From contig CAKUHV010000003.1 of NCBI GenBank assembly GCA_934659445.1, forward strand, positions 1 through 38,303: a stretch of DNA of 38,303 nt, read 5' to 3'. The notes under the pieces were generated by a model. The model was not told the origin of the DNA. It made no database searches and saw only the letters and a list, made by a program, of their open reading frames with translations. The translations under genes and the position numbers were made by a program. Shown piece after piece: positions 24,283 to 33,627 of the stretch; within the stretch, counting starts at the first letter, position 1; every line of letters begins with the position of its first letter. Source of the stretch: an uncultured Oscillospiraceae bacterium. GTDB lineage: Bacteria > Bacillota > Clostridia > Oscillospirales > Oscillospiraceae.

Positions 24283-24834
24283 GTGAGTAAGGAAAAGAAG
24301 AAGGCCCAGGCCCCCGAGGAGGAGAAGGTCCAGGACGCCCCCGTTCAGGAGGAGGAGCTGGAGTCCCCCCAGCAGGAGCAGGCCGAGGCCCAGCCCCAGC
24401 AGCCCGATCCCGTTCAGGACGCTCTGCTTCAGGAGCAGAACAAGTTCCTGCGGCTGGCCGCTGAATACGACAACTACCGCAAGCGCACCGCCAAGGAGAA
24501 GGAATCCATCTGGGCCGATGCCAAGGCCAGCGTGGTGGCCTCCTTCCTGCCCGTCTATGACAATCTGGAGCGGGCCCTGAAGCAGGACACCGCCGACGAG
24601 GCCTATAAGAAGGGCGTGGAGATGACCATGACCCAGCTGAAGGACGTGCTGTCCAAGCTGGGCGTCACCGAGATCGATGCCGCCGGTCAGCCCTTCGACC
24701 CCAAGCTGCACAACGCCGTGATGCATGTGGAGGACGAGAGCCTGGGTGAAAACACCGTGGCCGAGGTCTTCCAGGCCGGCTTCCAGCTGGGCGAGAAGGT
24801 CATCCGGTTTGCCATGGTCAAGGTAGCGAATTAA
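24283..24834 (+). CDS. grpE: Nucleotide exchange factor GrpE
   Basis: GrpE releases ADP from DnaK. The N-terminal third is disordered, rich in Glu, Gln and Pro (about 1-48). The coiled-coil region starts with QDALLQEQNKFLRLAAEYDNYRKRTAKEKESIWADAKASVVASFLPVYDNLERAL, followed by the beta-wing domain with FDPKLHNAVMHVEDESLGENTVAEVFQAGFQLGEKVIRFAMVKVAN, the classic family ending. AAAGGAG lies only two bases before ATG 24274, too close for normal initiation. GTG 24283 (MSKEKKKAQ, 183 residues) is at a proper 10-base distance and is preferred here; the ATG would add three residues. It follows hrcA directly. Confidence 0.95.
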   Translation: MSKEKKKAQAPEEEKVQDAPVQEEELESPQQEQAEAQPQQPDPVQDALLQEQNKFLRLAAEYDNYRKRTAKEKESIWADAKASVVASFLPVYDNLERALKQDTADEAYKKGVEMTMTQLKDVLSKLGVTEIDAAGQPFDPKLHNAVMHVEDESLGENTVAEVFQAGFQLGEKVIRFAMVKVAN

Positions 24835-24869
24835 ATTTGTCAAAGATAACAAGTAAGGAGGTCAGCAGC

Positions 24870-25001
24870 ATGAAGCAAAACAAAGCCTGTGCCCGATGCA
24901 AAGTCCTGAACAGCGACCTGTCCTATACGGTGGCGCTCTCTGCGGGGTTGCTCACCTGGATGTGTCTGCTGCTCCGGCTGTGGGCCGCCTTCCTGTTCTG
25001 A
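24870..25001 (+). CDS. Small membrane protein in the heat-shock operon (43 residues)
   Basis: An open frame lies between grpE and dnaK: ATG 24870, stop TGA 24999-25001, 43 residues. AAGGAGG sits 8 bases before the ATG, as good as any ribosome binding site in the window. The N-terminus is basic and polar with one CARC motif (Cys 7 and Cys 10). From about residue 19 it is hydrophobic (YTVALSAGLLTWMCLLLRLW), one membrane helix running to the end. I do not recognise the family. The CxxC could bind a metal as a dimer or act in thiol chemistry; both are guesses. It should be CIRCE/HrcA-controlled with its neighbours. Its position, Shine-Dalgarno sequence and coherent topology make it a real gene candidate; it is easily missed because of its length. 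Confidence 0.7.
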   Translation: MKQNKACARCKVLNSDLSYTVALSAGLLTWMCLLLRLWAAFLF

Positions 25002-25014
25002 TTTTGCAGACCCC

Positions 25015-25034
25015 GCTCTCCCAAAAAGAGAGCT
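25015..25034 (+). other. Hairpin in the dnaK leader
   Basis: GCTCTC and GAGAGC pair around CCAAAAA just downstream of the 43-residue gene, followed by an A/T-rich stretch (25035-25075) ahead of the dnaK ribosome binding site. It may be a weak 3' end or an mRNA-stability element. I see no convincing second promoter for dnaK. Confidence 0.4.
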
Positions 25035-25088
25035 TCCCATATTACTTTATTTACAACAATCTTTTCTATATCAGGAGGAACGAACATT

Positions 25089-26954
<1,866 letters not shown>

Positions 26955-27224
26955 GCGTCTGAGCCGTCGCGAACAGCGCGGATGGACCGAAGCGAGGGCG
27001 AGGGAGGGCGGCTATTGCCGCCGACACCAGCCCGAGTCGAAGGGAAACCGCGCGTCGTGAGCAGGCGAAGCGTGATATCAGCGAGCGCCCCTTATATGGG
27101 GCGCAGCACAATCCAACTTTGATCCGAACCCGGGGCGGGGCGTCCCGCTCCGGGTTCGATTTCCATCGCGCGGTGGGCGGGGGCTTGCCCCCGCCGCTTT
27201 CCGCGTCTAAAGAGGTGAACACCA
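26955..27224. repeat. Structured dnaK-dnaJ spacer with four strong hairpins
   Basis: The 270-base gap carries GGCGGC-TATT-GCCGCC (27007-27022), GCGCCCC-TTATAT-GGGGCGC (27085-27104), a 15-bp stem with one G-U pair (27125-27139 with 27144-27158, ends CGAACCCGG/CCGGGTTCG) and GGCGGGGGC/GCCCCCGCC (27176-27195). GCGCGG (about 26980) can also pair with CCGCGC (about 27048), enclosing the first hairpin. None is followed by a long T run. The region looks like structured RNA or a stacked repeat element and not like a spacer. A minus-strand open frame through it has no ribosome binding site or recognisable protein and is rejected. Confidence 0.65.
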
Positions 27225-28376
27225 ATGGCAGAACAAAAACGTGATTACTACGAGGTCCTGGGTCTGTCCAAGGGGGCCAGCGATGACGAGATCAAGAAAG
27301 CCTACCGCAAGCTGGCCAAGAAATACCACCCCGATATGAATCCCGGCGACAAGACCGCCGAAGCCAAGTTCAAAGAGGTGAACGAGGCGTACAGCGTCCT
27401 GTCCGACAAGGACAAGCGGGCCAAGTACGATCAGTTCGGCCACGCGGGGGTGGACCCCAACTTCGGGGCCGGCGGCGGCGGGTTCGGCGGCTTCGACATG
27501 GGGGACGTGGACCTGGGCGACCTGTTCGGCTCCTTCTTCGGGGGGGGCTTCGGCGGCGGGTTCGGCGGCCAGCAGCGGGCCAACGCCCCCCAGCGGGGAG
27601 AGAGCCTGCGGGCCAGCCTGACCATCTCCTTTGAGGAGGCCGCCTTCGGCTGCCAGAAGGAGATCGAGCTGAACCGCACGGAGCAGTGTCAGGAGTGTCA
27701 CGGCTCCGGCTGCGCCCCGGGCACCACGGCAGAGACCTGCCCCGACTGCCGGGGCACCGGCACCGTCCGGGTGCAGCAGCGCATGGGCAGCATGGCCTTT
27801 TCCAGCTCCGCCCCTTGCTCCCGCTGCCGGGGCACGGGCCGCATCATCCATACCCCCTGCAAGTCCTGCGGCGGCACGGGCAGCGTAAGGCGCTCCAGCC
27901 GCATCTCCGTCACCATCCCCGCGGGCATCGATGACGGTCAGGCCGTCTCCCTCCGTGGTCAGGGCAACGCCGGCAAGAACGGCGGTCCCGCCGGCGACCT
28001 GATCGTCAGCATCCGGGTGCGCCCCAGTGCCCAGTTCCGCCGGGACGGCACCACCGTGCTGTACGAGCAGCCCGTCTCCTTTGTTCAGGCCGCTTTGGGC
28101 GCCGAGCTGGAGATCCCCACCATTGACGGCAAGGTGAAGTACACCCTGCCCGCCGGCACCCAGTCGGGCACCACCTTCCGCCTGCGGGGCAAGGGCATCC
28201 CGGAGCTGCGGGGCCGCGGCCGGGGCGACCAGTACGTCACCGTGCGGGTACAGGTTCCCACCAGCCTGAACGGCGAGCAGCGGGAGGCCCTCCACGCCTT
28301 CGCCGCCGCCATGGGGGAGGAAGTTCCCGAGGGCGGCGTCAAAGGGTTCTTCGACAAGTACAAGAAGAAAAAGTAA
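27225..28376 (+). CDS. dnaJ: Chaperone protein DnaJ (Hsp40)
   Basis: The 383-residue co-chaperone has an N-terminal J domain (about 4-70) with [34 protein letters not shown], including the HPD that stimulates DnaK. A Gly/Phe-rich linker (about 78-125, [11 protein letters not shown] and [12 protein letters not shown]) follows, then four CxxCxGxG zinc repeats: [24 protein letters not shown] and CKSCGGTG. The C-terminal substrate-binding domains end in FFDKYKKKK. It is a complete type I DnaJ. AAAGAGGTGAACACC precedes the ATG. Last gene of the heat-shock operon, separated from dnaK by the structured spacer and ended by a 14-bp terminator hairpin. Confidence 0.97.
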   Translation: MAEQKRDYYEVLGLSKGASDDEIKKAYRKLAKKYHPDMNPGDKTAEAKFKEVNEAYSVLSDKDKRAKYDQFGHAGVDPNFGAGGGGFGGFDMGDVDLGDLFGSFFGGGFGGGFGGQQRANAPQRGESLRASLTISFEEAAFGCQKEIELNRTEQCQECHGSGCAPGTTAETCPDCRGTGTVRVQQRMGSMAFSSSAPCSRCRGTGRIIHTPCKSCGGTGSVRRSSRISVTIPAGIDDGQAVSLRGQGNAGKNGGPAGDLIVSIRVRPSAQFRRDGTTVLYEQPVSFVQAALGAELEIPTIDGKVKYTLPAGTQSGTTFRLRGKGIPELRGRGRGDQYVTVRVQVPTSLNGEQREALHAFAAAMGEEVPEGGVKGFFDKYKKKK

Positions 28377-28388
28377 TCACAGTAAAAA

Positions 28389-28420
28389 GGCACCCGGCGA
28401 GAATGATCTCGCCGGGTGCC
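28389..28420 (+). terminator. dnaJ terminator hairpin, its right arm duplicated downstream
   Basis: A perfect 14-bp stem GGCACCCGGCGAGA / TCTCGCCGGGTGCC around ATGA lies 12 bases after the dnaJ stop. The T run expected after the right arm is missing here (AGCTTTATC follows). An exact second copy of the right arm at 28617-28630 is followed by TTTTGC, as in an intact terminator. Confidence 0.8.
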
Positions 28421-28427
28421 AGCTTTA

Positions 28428-28613
28428 TCAAAAAGCCCTCCCGCAGGGAGTTCCGCTGCCGGAGCGGCGGAATAAATTTCAAATCCGTCATTTCCGCCGA
28501 CACGCGCGGCGGAAATGGCACCTCTCGCGCAGACCAGTCCGATCTTTTCGCAAGAAATCGAGGACTGGTCTGTGTGTATCCCGACTCGAAAAAGTGGCTT
28601 GCCGCTTTTTCGA
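28428..28613 (+). repeat. Multi-hairpin intergenic repeat, copy 2
   Basis: About 186 bases that align end to end with the reverse strand of 9013-9204, starting TCAAAAAGCCCTCCCGCAGG and containing the same modules in the same order: CTCCC-GCA-GGGAG, TTCCGCTGC/GCGGCGGAA, GTCATTTCCGCCG/CGGCGGAAATGGC, CGCGCAGACCAGTCC/GGACTGGTCTGTGTG and TCGAAAAAGTGGC/GCCGCTTTTTCGA. Several arm bases differ between copies while pairing is kept. The element sits between two 14-base direct repeats (28407-28420 and 28617-28630). An open frame across it (28403-29059, plus) shows no start signal and is not called. Confidence 0.82.
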
Positions 28614-28641
28614 TAGTCTCGCCGGGTGCCTTTTGCTCTCT

Positions 28642-30237
28642 TTATTTCTTGGCTCTGGCCTCCGCCGCCTGCCGGGCCAGCCGCTGTCCCGTCGGAGTGG
28701 CGCACAGGCCGCCCTCGCAGGTACAGCGCAGGGGGGCGGGCAGGGCCTGTCCCACATCCAGCATGGCCCGGATGGTCTCATCCAGGGGGATGGGGGAGCG
28801 CACGCCCTTCATGGCCATATTGGCCGCGGCTGCTGCCATTACAGAGGCAGTGACGTTGCGTTGGACACAGGGGAACTCCACCAACCCCGCCACCGGGTCG
28901 CAGATCAGCCCCAGCAGGCTCTGCATGGCCAGGGCCGCGGCGTGGAAGCCCTCCTCCACCGTGCCGCCCAGCAGCTGCACCATGCCCGCGGCGGCCATAC
29001 AGGCGGCCGCGCCGATCTCCGCCTGGCACCCGGCCACCTCCGCGCCGAAGGTGGCCTGATTGGCGATGAAGGCCCCCACCAGGCCGGAGGCCCACAGGGC
29101 GTCCAGGATCTCCCCCTCCGTGTGGCCCAGGGTTCGGCCAACCCCCACCACCGAGGCGGGGATCACGCCGCTGGAGCCCGCCGTGGGGGCGGCCACCACC
29201 ACCCGGTGGGCGCAGCCGTTCTCCATCACCGCCATGGCATTGCGCATACAGCCGTTCAGCGCCCCCATGTCCAGGGGCATTTCGTCGTCCAGCTCTGCCG
29301 CCTGGCGGGGCACCAGATAGTTGGGCACGGGGTCATCCGCCGGGGGCGGCGTCATAGAGCGCTCCATGGCCTGCAGCACATGGGCCATTCCCTGCTCCAG
29401 CTGCCGGCGATCCGCAATGCCCAGGCGGCTCTCATAGCGCATGGCCAACTCCGCCATAGAGACCGACCCGTGCTCCGCGGCGTACTTCAGTGCCCCCTCC
29501 GCGGTAAAAAAGCCCTCCTCCGGCTTCAGCCGCAGGGGCACCGGCACCAGGGGGGTGCAGCAATACAGGGCAAGAGCGGCCCGCTCCGCCGCCTCCGGCA
29601 GCCTGTGCCCGGGCAGAGAGGTCAGCTCGATCTCAAACAGGGCTGCGGCCCCCCGTGGCATGGCCCCAGCGGTGGCCGGATGCTCCGCCGGGCGGCGCAG
29701 CTCAAACTGTCCGCCCGCCGCTGTCAGCGCCTGGGCAGCGGTGTCCGTCTCGTCCGCGGCGCAGATCAGGAACGCCTTCTCCCGCTGGCCGTTGTAGGCA
29801 ATGGGAAAGCCGTTGAGCTCCACCAGCAGAAAGGTTCCCCCGCCGGTGGACTGGTTGAGTACTGACAGACCAACCGGGCCGCCGGGGCCGGTGAGCACAT
29901 CCACCCGGGCCTCGTTGGGGTGCTCCCCCTTCAGGGGCTCCACCCGGAATTCCATCTCCACCCCCTGCTGCCGGGCCAGCTGAAGGGAGTCCCGGAAGCG
30001 GGGATCGTCCATATCCAGGCCCAGCAGGCCCGCAGTAAAGCCGAAGTCGCACCCCTGGCCCTCGTGGGTATTGGGGTAGGAGCCATGGCAGTCATACACC
30101 ACGGCGGCGGCGGTCACCGGGCGGCCCCACAGGCGGGACACCGCCCGGCCGATCTTTCCCTGGGCCGCGGTATGGGAGCTGCTGGGGCCCGTCATAATGG
30201 GGCCCAGCACATCGTTCAGAATACTGCTCTGTTTCAT
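28642..30237 (-). CDS. L-serine ammonia-lyase, iron-sulfur type, beta and alpha parts fused
   Basis: The enzyme removes water and ammonia from L-serine via 2-aminoacrylate to pyruvate. Residues about 1-210 match the Firmicute SdaAB (beta) subunit: ILNDVLGPIMTGPSSSHTAAQGKIGRAV and, in an ACT-like part, VELNGFPIAYNG. Residues about 230-531 match SdaAA (alpha): APTAGSSGVIPASVVGVG, AEVAGCQAEIGAAACMA and CDPVAGLVEFPCVQRN. The cysteines in these last two blocks are the expected 4Fe-4S ligands. At 531 residues it equals the sum of the two subunits. The tail holds an unusual CTCEGGLC where relatives mostly have a single or no Cys. I start at ATG 30237 (MKQSSILNDV) after AGGAG. It follows the TRAP genes on the same strand; a hairpin lies between. 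Confidence 0.9.
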   Translation of the reverse strand: MKQSSILNDVLGPIMTGPSSSHTAAQGKIGRAVSRLWGRPVTAAAVVYDCHGSYPNTHEGQGCDFGFTAGLLGLDMDDPRFRDSLQLARQQGVEMEFRVEPLKGEHPNEARVDVLTGPGGPVGLSVLNQSTGGGTFLLVELNGFPIAYNGQREKAFLICAADETDTAAQALTAAGGQFELRRPAEHPATAGAMPRGAAALFEIELTSLPGHRLPEAAERAALALYCCTPLVPVPLRLKPEEGFFTAEGALKYAAEHGSVSMAELAMRYESRLGIADRRQLEQGMAHVLQAMERSMTPPPADDPVPNYLVPRQAAELDDEMPLDMGALNGCMRNAMAVMENGCAHRVVVAAPTAGSSGVIPASVVGVGRTLGHTEGEILDALWASGLVGAFIANQATFGAEVAGCQAEIGAAACMAAAGMVQLLGGTVEEGFHAAALAMQSLLGLICDPVAGLVEFPCVQRNVTASVMAAAAANMAMKGVRSPIPLDETIRAMLDVGQALPAPLRCTCEGGLCATPTGQRLARQAAEARAKK

Positions 30238-30288
30238 ATATATCTCCTGCTCTGCGTCCGGCCGTTCACCGGAACGCCAATAAATCAC

Positions 30289-30320
30289 GATCCCCGTTCC
30301 CCGGCCGGGGAACGGGGATC
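30289..30320 (-). terminator. Hairpin between the TRAP genes and the serine dehydratase gene
   Basis: A perfect 14-bp stem (GATCCCCGTTCCCC, 30289-30302, with 30307-30320) around GGCC, between the dctM stop and the serine dehydratase start. On the minus strand it is followed by GTGATTTATT, so termination is probably partial and the dehydratase gene may receive read-through. Confidence 0.65.
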
Positions 30321-30350
30321 ACGAAAAGGAAGGAAAATTAAGAGGTTCGC

Positions 30351-31697
30351 TTACACATAGCCCAGCAGCTTGGGCAGGAACAGGGACAGCGGGGAACAGA
30401 AGGTGGTCAGGATCAGGGTGGGCAGCCAGGCGAAGGCGATGAGGATGAAGGTGGGCTTCAGCATATCCTTCACCTGAGCGCCGGCCACGCGGCCGCCCAG
30501 ATACAGCAGGGGGGCGGTGGGCGGGGTCACGTTGCCCATGCCGATGTTCACGCTGAGGATGGCGGCGAACTGCACCGGGGTGACGCCCAGCGCCGCCATA
30601 ACCGGCATCAGGATGGGGCCGCACAGGGTGGTGCCGCTGCAGTCGTCCATCAGCATGCCGATGATGATCATGAACAGGTTGATCATCAGCAGCAGGACGA
30701 TCCGGTTGGAGGAGATGGAGGTCAGGGTGTCCAGGATGATGTCAGGCAGGTTCTCCGTCATATACAGACGGCTGAGGATGCTGACCATGAACAGCATGAC
30801 CATGATGGTGCCGGCGGTCTCGCCGGACTGGGACAGGGTCTTGCGGAAGGTGGGGAAATCGATCTTCCGGTAATAGAAAATGCCGATCAGCAGAGAGTAC
30901 AGCACGGAGAAGGCCGCACCCTCGGTGGTGGTGAACACGCCGCCGTAAATGCCGCCCAGCAGGAACACGGGCATAAGCACGGCGGGGATGGCGCTGGTGC
31001 CGCCCTTGCGCTTCTCGCGCTCGGCCTTCGCCAGCTTCTTTTCGGCCTCTTTCCGCTGGGCGTCCACCAGCATCTGATCCAGGGCGGCCCGGGCCTCGGG
31101 GGACTCGGGATCCTCGTGCTTGACCAGCCAGGCGTTGACCAGACTGAACAGAACGATCAGGATGATGCCGGGGACGATGGTGGCCAGGAAGCAGGCCAGC
31201 ACGGAGGTGCCGGTGCCCCAGGCGTACAGGATCATCAGAATGCTGGGGGGAATCATGATGCCCAGCACGCCGGAGCTGGCCAGCAGGGCGCCGATGTGGC
31301 CGGCGCTGTAGCCGTTCTCCTTCAGGCGGGGAGTCATGATGGAGCCGATGCAGGAGGTAGTGGCGGAGGCGCTGCCGGACACGGCGCCGAAGATGGCGCA
31401 GGCCACGATGGTGACCGTGCCCAGGGCGGTCTTAGAGCCCTTGCTGAACCGCTCCAGGCCCTCGATCAGCTTCTCGCCGATGCCGCCCTTATCGATGACG
31501 GCGCCGGCCATAACAAACAGGGGGATGGTCAGCAGCAAGATGGTATTCTGCACCCGGAAGCCGTAGGTGAACAGCATCAGATGCTCGGTGCCGTTGACAA
31601 AGCAGATGTAGGCGGCAGAGGCCAGGAAGGACAGGGGGATGGGCACGCCCACCACCATAACCACGATCAGGATCAGCAGTGCAGTTAAAGCAGTCAT
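30351..31697 (-). CDS. dctM: TRAP transporter large membrane subunit (DctM)
   Basis: The 448-residue protein is the ion-coupled channel of a tripartite ATP-independent periplasmic-type transporter. It has about twelve hydrophobic segments, with DctM patterns VPIPLSFLASAAY, QNTILLLTIPLFVMAGAVID, ACAIFGAVSGSASATTSCIGSIM, GIMIPPSILMILYAWGTGTS, TTTEGAAFSVLYSLLIG and NIGMGNVTPPTAPLLY. A highly charged cytoplasmic segment (about 195-240, KEAEKKLAKAEREKRKGG) separates the halves; it is longer and more Lys/Glu-rich than I expect for the family. The ATG overlaps the dctQ stop by four bases (ATGA), so translation is coupled. Substrate unknown; the neighbours point to an amino acid or related carboxylate. 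Confidence 0.94.
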   Translation of the reverse strand: MTALTALLILIVVMVVGVPIPLSFLASAAYICFVNGTEHLMLFTYGFRVQNTILLLTIPLFVMAGAVIDKGGIGEKLIEGLERFSKGSKTALGTVTIVACAIFGAVSGSASATTSCIGSIMTPRLKENGYSAGHIGALLASSGVLGIMIPPSILMILYAWGTGTSVLACFLATIVPGIILIVLFSLVNAWLVKHEDPESPEARAALDQMLVDAQRKEAEKKLAKAEREKRKGGTSAIPAVLMPVFLLGGIYGGVFTTTEGAAFSVLYSLLIGIFYYRKIDFPTFRKTLSQSGETAGTIMVMLFMVSILSRLYMTENLPDIILDTLTSISSNRIVLLLMINLFMIIIGMLMDDCSGTTLCGPILMPVMAALGVTPVQFAAILSVNIGMGNVTPPTAPLLYLGGRVAGAQVKDMLKPTFILIAFAWLPTLILTTFCSPLSLFLPKLLGYV

Positions 31698-32206
31698 GCC
31701 TCAGTCGCCCCCTTTCCGCCCTTAAAGCTCATAATGGACACGATGCAGTCCCGCACCAGGTAGAAGCCCCACATTAGGAAGGCCAGGCACATGGGGAACT
31801 GCTGCAGATAATAGGGGATGCGGTGAACACTGGTAACGGGCTTCAGAGACCAAGACCAGTTCCAGTAGTCCGCACACCACTTGATGCCCAGGATGCAGAT
31901 GGTCAGACTGAGGATGTCCCGGATCAGGCCGCAGATCTGGATCACCTTTTCATTCTTCGTGAACACGTTTACCATGTCCGCGCTCAAATGAGAGCGGTTG
32001 CGGGCGGCGGCGATGCTGCCGATGAAGTATAGCCAGTAACCGAACAGCAGCACAACCTCCTCCGAACCGTAAAAGTCAATTTTAAGAACATAGCGCAGGA
32101 AAGCGCCGGCCATGATCAGCAGCACAACCGCCGTGCCGGCCGCCATCATAATATAATCGCACAGATTGGCAATGCCTTTGTCGATGGCCTTCAGGATCTT
32201 TGCCAT
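31694..32206 (-). CDS. dctQ: TRAP transporter small membrane subunit (DctQ)
   Basis: The 170-residue protein has four membrane helices with the DctQ pattern: an N-terminal helix pair (MMAAGTAVVLLIMAGAFLRYVL), GSEEVVLLFGYWLYFIGSIAAARNRSHLSADMV (the conserved E-x-x-x-x-x-x-x-x-Y/F and R-x-x-H-I/L stretch) and a last helix near YLQQFPMCLAFLMWGFYLVRDC. It forms the membrane complex with DctM. I start at ATG 32206 (MAKILKAIDKGI), with TAGGAG upstream; a longer frame has no family-like N-terminus. The stop overlaps the dctM start. A 14-bp hairpin separates it from dctP. Confidence 0.92.
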   Translation of the reverse strand: MAKILKAIDKGIANLCDYIMMAAGTAVVLLIMAGAFLRYVLKIDFYGSEEVVLLFGYWLYFIGSIAAARNRSHLSADMVNVFTKNEKVIQICGLIRDILSLTICILGIKWCADYWNWSWSLKPVTSVHRIPYYLQQFPMCLAFLMWGFYLVRDCIVSIMSFKGGKGATEA

Positions 32207-32236
32207 GGTTAGAACCACTCCTATCCCTCTCTCTAT

Positions 32237-32270
32237 ATCCCGGGGATCCGTGTGGGCGGATCCCCGGGAT
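32237..32270 (-). other. Hairpin between dctP and dctQM
   Basis: A perfect 14-bp stem (ATCCCGGGGATCCG, 32237-32250, with 32257-32270) around TGTGGG, 62 bases after the dctP stop. It lacks a T run on the minus strand. Such hairpins after binding-protein genes commonly protect the upstream mRNA and lower downstream expression, giving more binding protein than permease. Confidence 0.7.
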
Positions 32271-32332
32271 CGCAGAGTGTCAAATCGATGGGTCACGCTG
32301 TCAAAAACGCAGGGGATTCAGTTCTTTTCTGT

Positions 32333-33409
32333 TCAGTTTGCCTTGGCGCTGGCCAGCACGCCGTCCAGGAACTCCTGGGTAAAGGTCTCGGCCAGCTTGG
32401 GCCACACCTGCTCGTGGCAGGCGTCGGCAAAGGCCTGGCGCTCCTCGTCGGTGAACTCCACGACCTCGATGCCCTCGTCACGCAGCATCTGCTTATACTT
32501 AGCCTCGTCGTCCTGAGCCAGCTTGTAGCTCTCGGCGCACTTGTTCTGGATGATGGTGCGGATGGCCTCCTGATCCTCGGGCAGCAGGGAGTCGAACGCA
32601 GCCTTGTTGATCAGAATGGAGGTGGCCTCCTGAACCTGCTGGTAGTCGTAGAAGTACTTGATCACGTCGCGGAAGTTCAGATAGAACAGGTTGGCGGGCA
32701 CGCCGGAGGCGCCGTCGGCCAGGCCGGTCTGGATGCCGGTATAGGTGTCGGAGTAGGGGATGCTGGTGGTGCGGAAGCCCAGCATCAGGTTGCACTGGTT
32801 AAAGGTCTCCATAGCGGGCACGCGGATCAGCACGCCCTTGTCGGCACCCACCACGGCGGCGTCGGTGACGGGCTTTTTGGTGCCCACGCCGTCAAAGCCC
32901 TCGCAGAAGAAGCCCATCAGCTCCATGCCCAGCTTGGTATACACATCGTCGTGCAGGGTCTTGAACAGGTAGCCGTCGGGGGAGTACACGGCGGGCAGGG
33001 TGTCATAGCCGGTGGCCAGATAGGGCAGGAAGGGGCCCAGAACGCGGGAGTCATAGCCCTCGTTGGTGGAGCCGTGGTGGACCTGGACGCTGCCCACCAT
33101 GACCTCGTCAAACACGCTCAGGTAGTCGCCCAGCTGGTTGTTGTTGTACAGGGTGATGTTCACACGGCCCTCGGTGGCCTCGCGGATCTCTTCGATCATC
33201 TCTTTGTCGGCGGTGTCAGCGATGCTGCCCTCAGGGTGCTGGTTGGACATACGCCACTCCACGGGCTTGAAGTTGGCCTTATCGCTGGAGGTGGTGCCGG
33301 AGGTGCCGCCGGAGGTAGAGGGCTTGTCCTTGCTGCCGCAGGCGGCAAGGCTGACCACCATGGCGGTCAGGGCGATGCAGGCAACGATACGGGTAAAGCG
33401 CTTTTTCAC
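32333..33409 (-). CDS. dctP: TRAP transporter substrate-binding lipoprotein (DctP)
   Basis: The 358-residue protein has a lipoprotein signal: basic KKRFTR, hydrophobic IVACIALTAMVVS and the lipobox LAAC, followed by a Ser/Thr/Gly linker (CGSKDKPSTSGGTSGTTSS). The mature part fits DctP: MSNQHPEGSIADTADKEMIEEIREATEGRVNITLYNNNQLGDYLSVFDEVMVGSVQ, and the later GLADGASGVPANLFYLNFRDVIKYF segment. It would capture substrate outside the membrane and hand it to DctQM. I start at GTG 33409, 11 bases after AAAGGA; an upstream GTG (33418) is too close to that site. A perfect-consensus promoter at 33518-33546 drives it. The ligand is unknown, probably a small carboxylate or amino acid by context. Confidence 0.93.
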   Translation of the reverse strand: MKKRFTRIVACIALTAMVVSLAACGSKDKPSTSGGTSGTTSSDKANFKPVEWRMSNQHPEGSIADTADKEMIEEIREATEGRVNITLYNNNQLGDYLSVFDEVMVGSVQVHHGSTNEGYDSRVLGPFLPYLATGYDTLPAVYSPDGYLFKTLHDDVYTKLGMELMGFFCEGFDGVGTKKPVTDAAVVGADKGVLIRVPAMETFNQCNLMLGFRTTSIPYSDTYTGIQTGLADGASGVPANLFYLNFRDVIKYFYDYQQVQEATSILINKAAFDSLLPEDQEAIRTIIQNKCAESYKLAQDDEAKYKQMLRDEGIEVVEFTDEERQAFADACHEQVWPKLAETFTQEFLDGVLASAKAN

Positions 33410-33517
33410 AATGATCACATTCCTTTCTTCTTTCCATTCTATTTTCCCAGGCTTCGCGCTGTTCCGCGCTCTGCCATAGGTAATTTGACCAGTTCTTTTT
33501 CCCATCAAACCATTATA

Positions 33518-33546
33518 ATTATACATTTTTCCAGATTTATTGTCAA
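33518..33546 (-). promoter_or_regulatory. Perfect-consensus promoter of the dctPQM group
   Basis: On the minus strand TTGACA (33546-33541), 17 bases, TATAAT (33523-33518): full consensus at both boxes, with A/T-rich sequence upstream resembling an UP element. The leader is about 100 bases. The rest of the 218-base gap is A/T-rich with no gene. Confidence 0.88.
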
Positions 33547-33627
33547 GTAAATTTTATTTTTCTGCATTTTTGCAAAATTTATTTGATCTCTTTTGGATGT
33601 TTCAGATGCTTAAATTCTGCCCGGCAC

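Noticed and set aside
27125..27165. Possible tRNA, from a GGGTTCGATTTC segment
   Set aside because: The segment is half of a 15-bp hairpin. No acceptor, D or anticodon arms can be laid out around it and no CCA is found.
28403..29059. Plus-strand open frame across repeat copy 2
   Set aside because: The first part is the reading of the multi-hairpin repeat and the rest lies antisense to the serine dehydratase gene. It lacks a Shine-Dalgarno sequence. The hairpin modules explain the sequence better.
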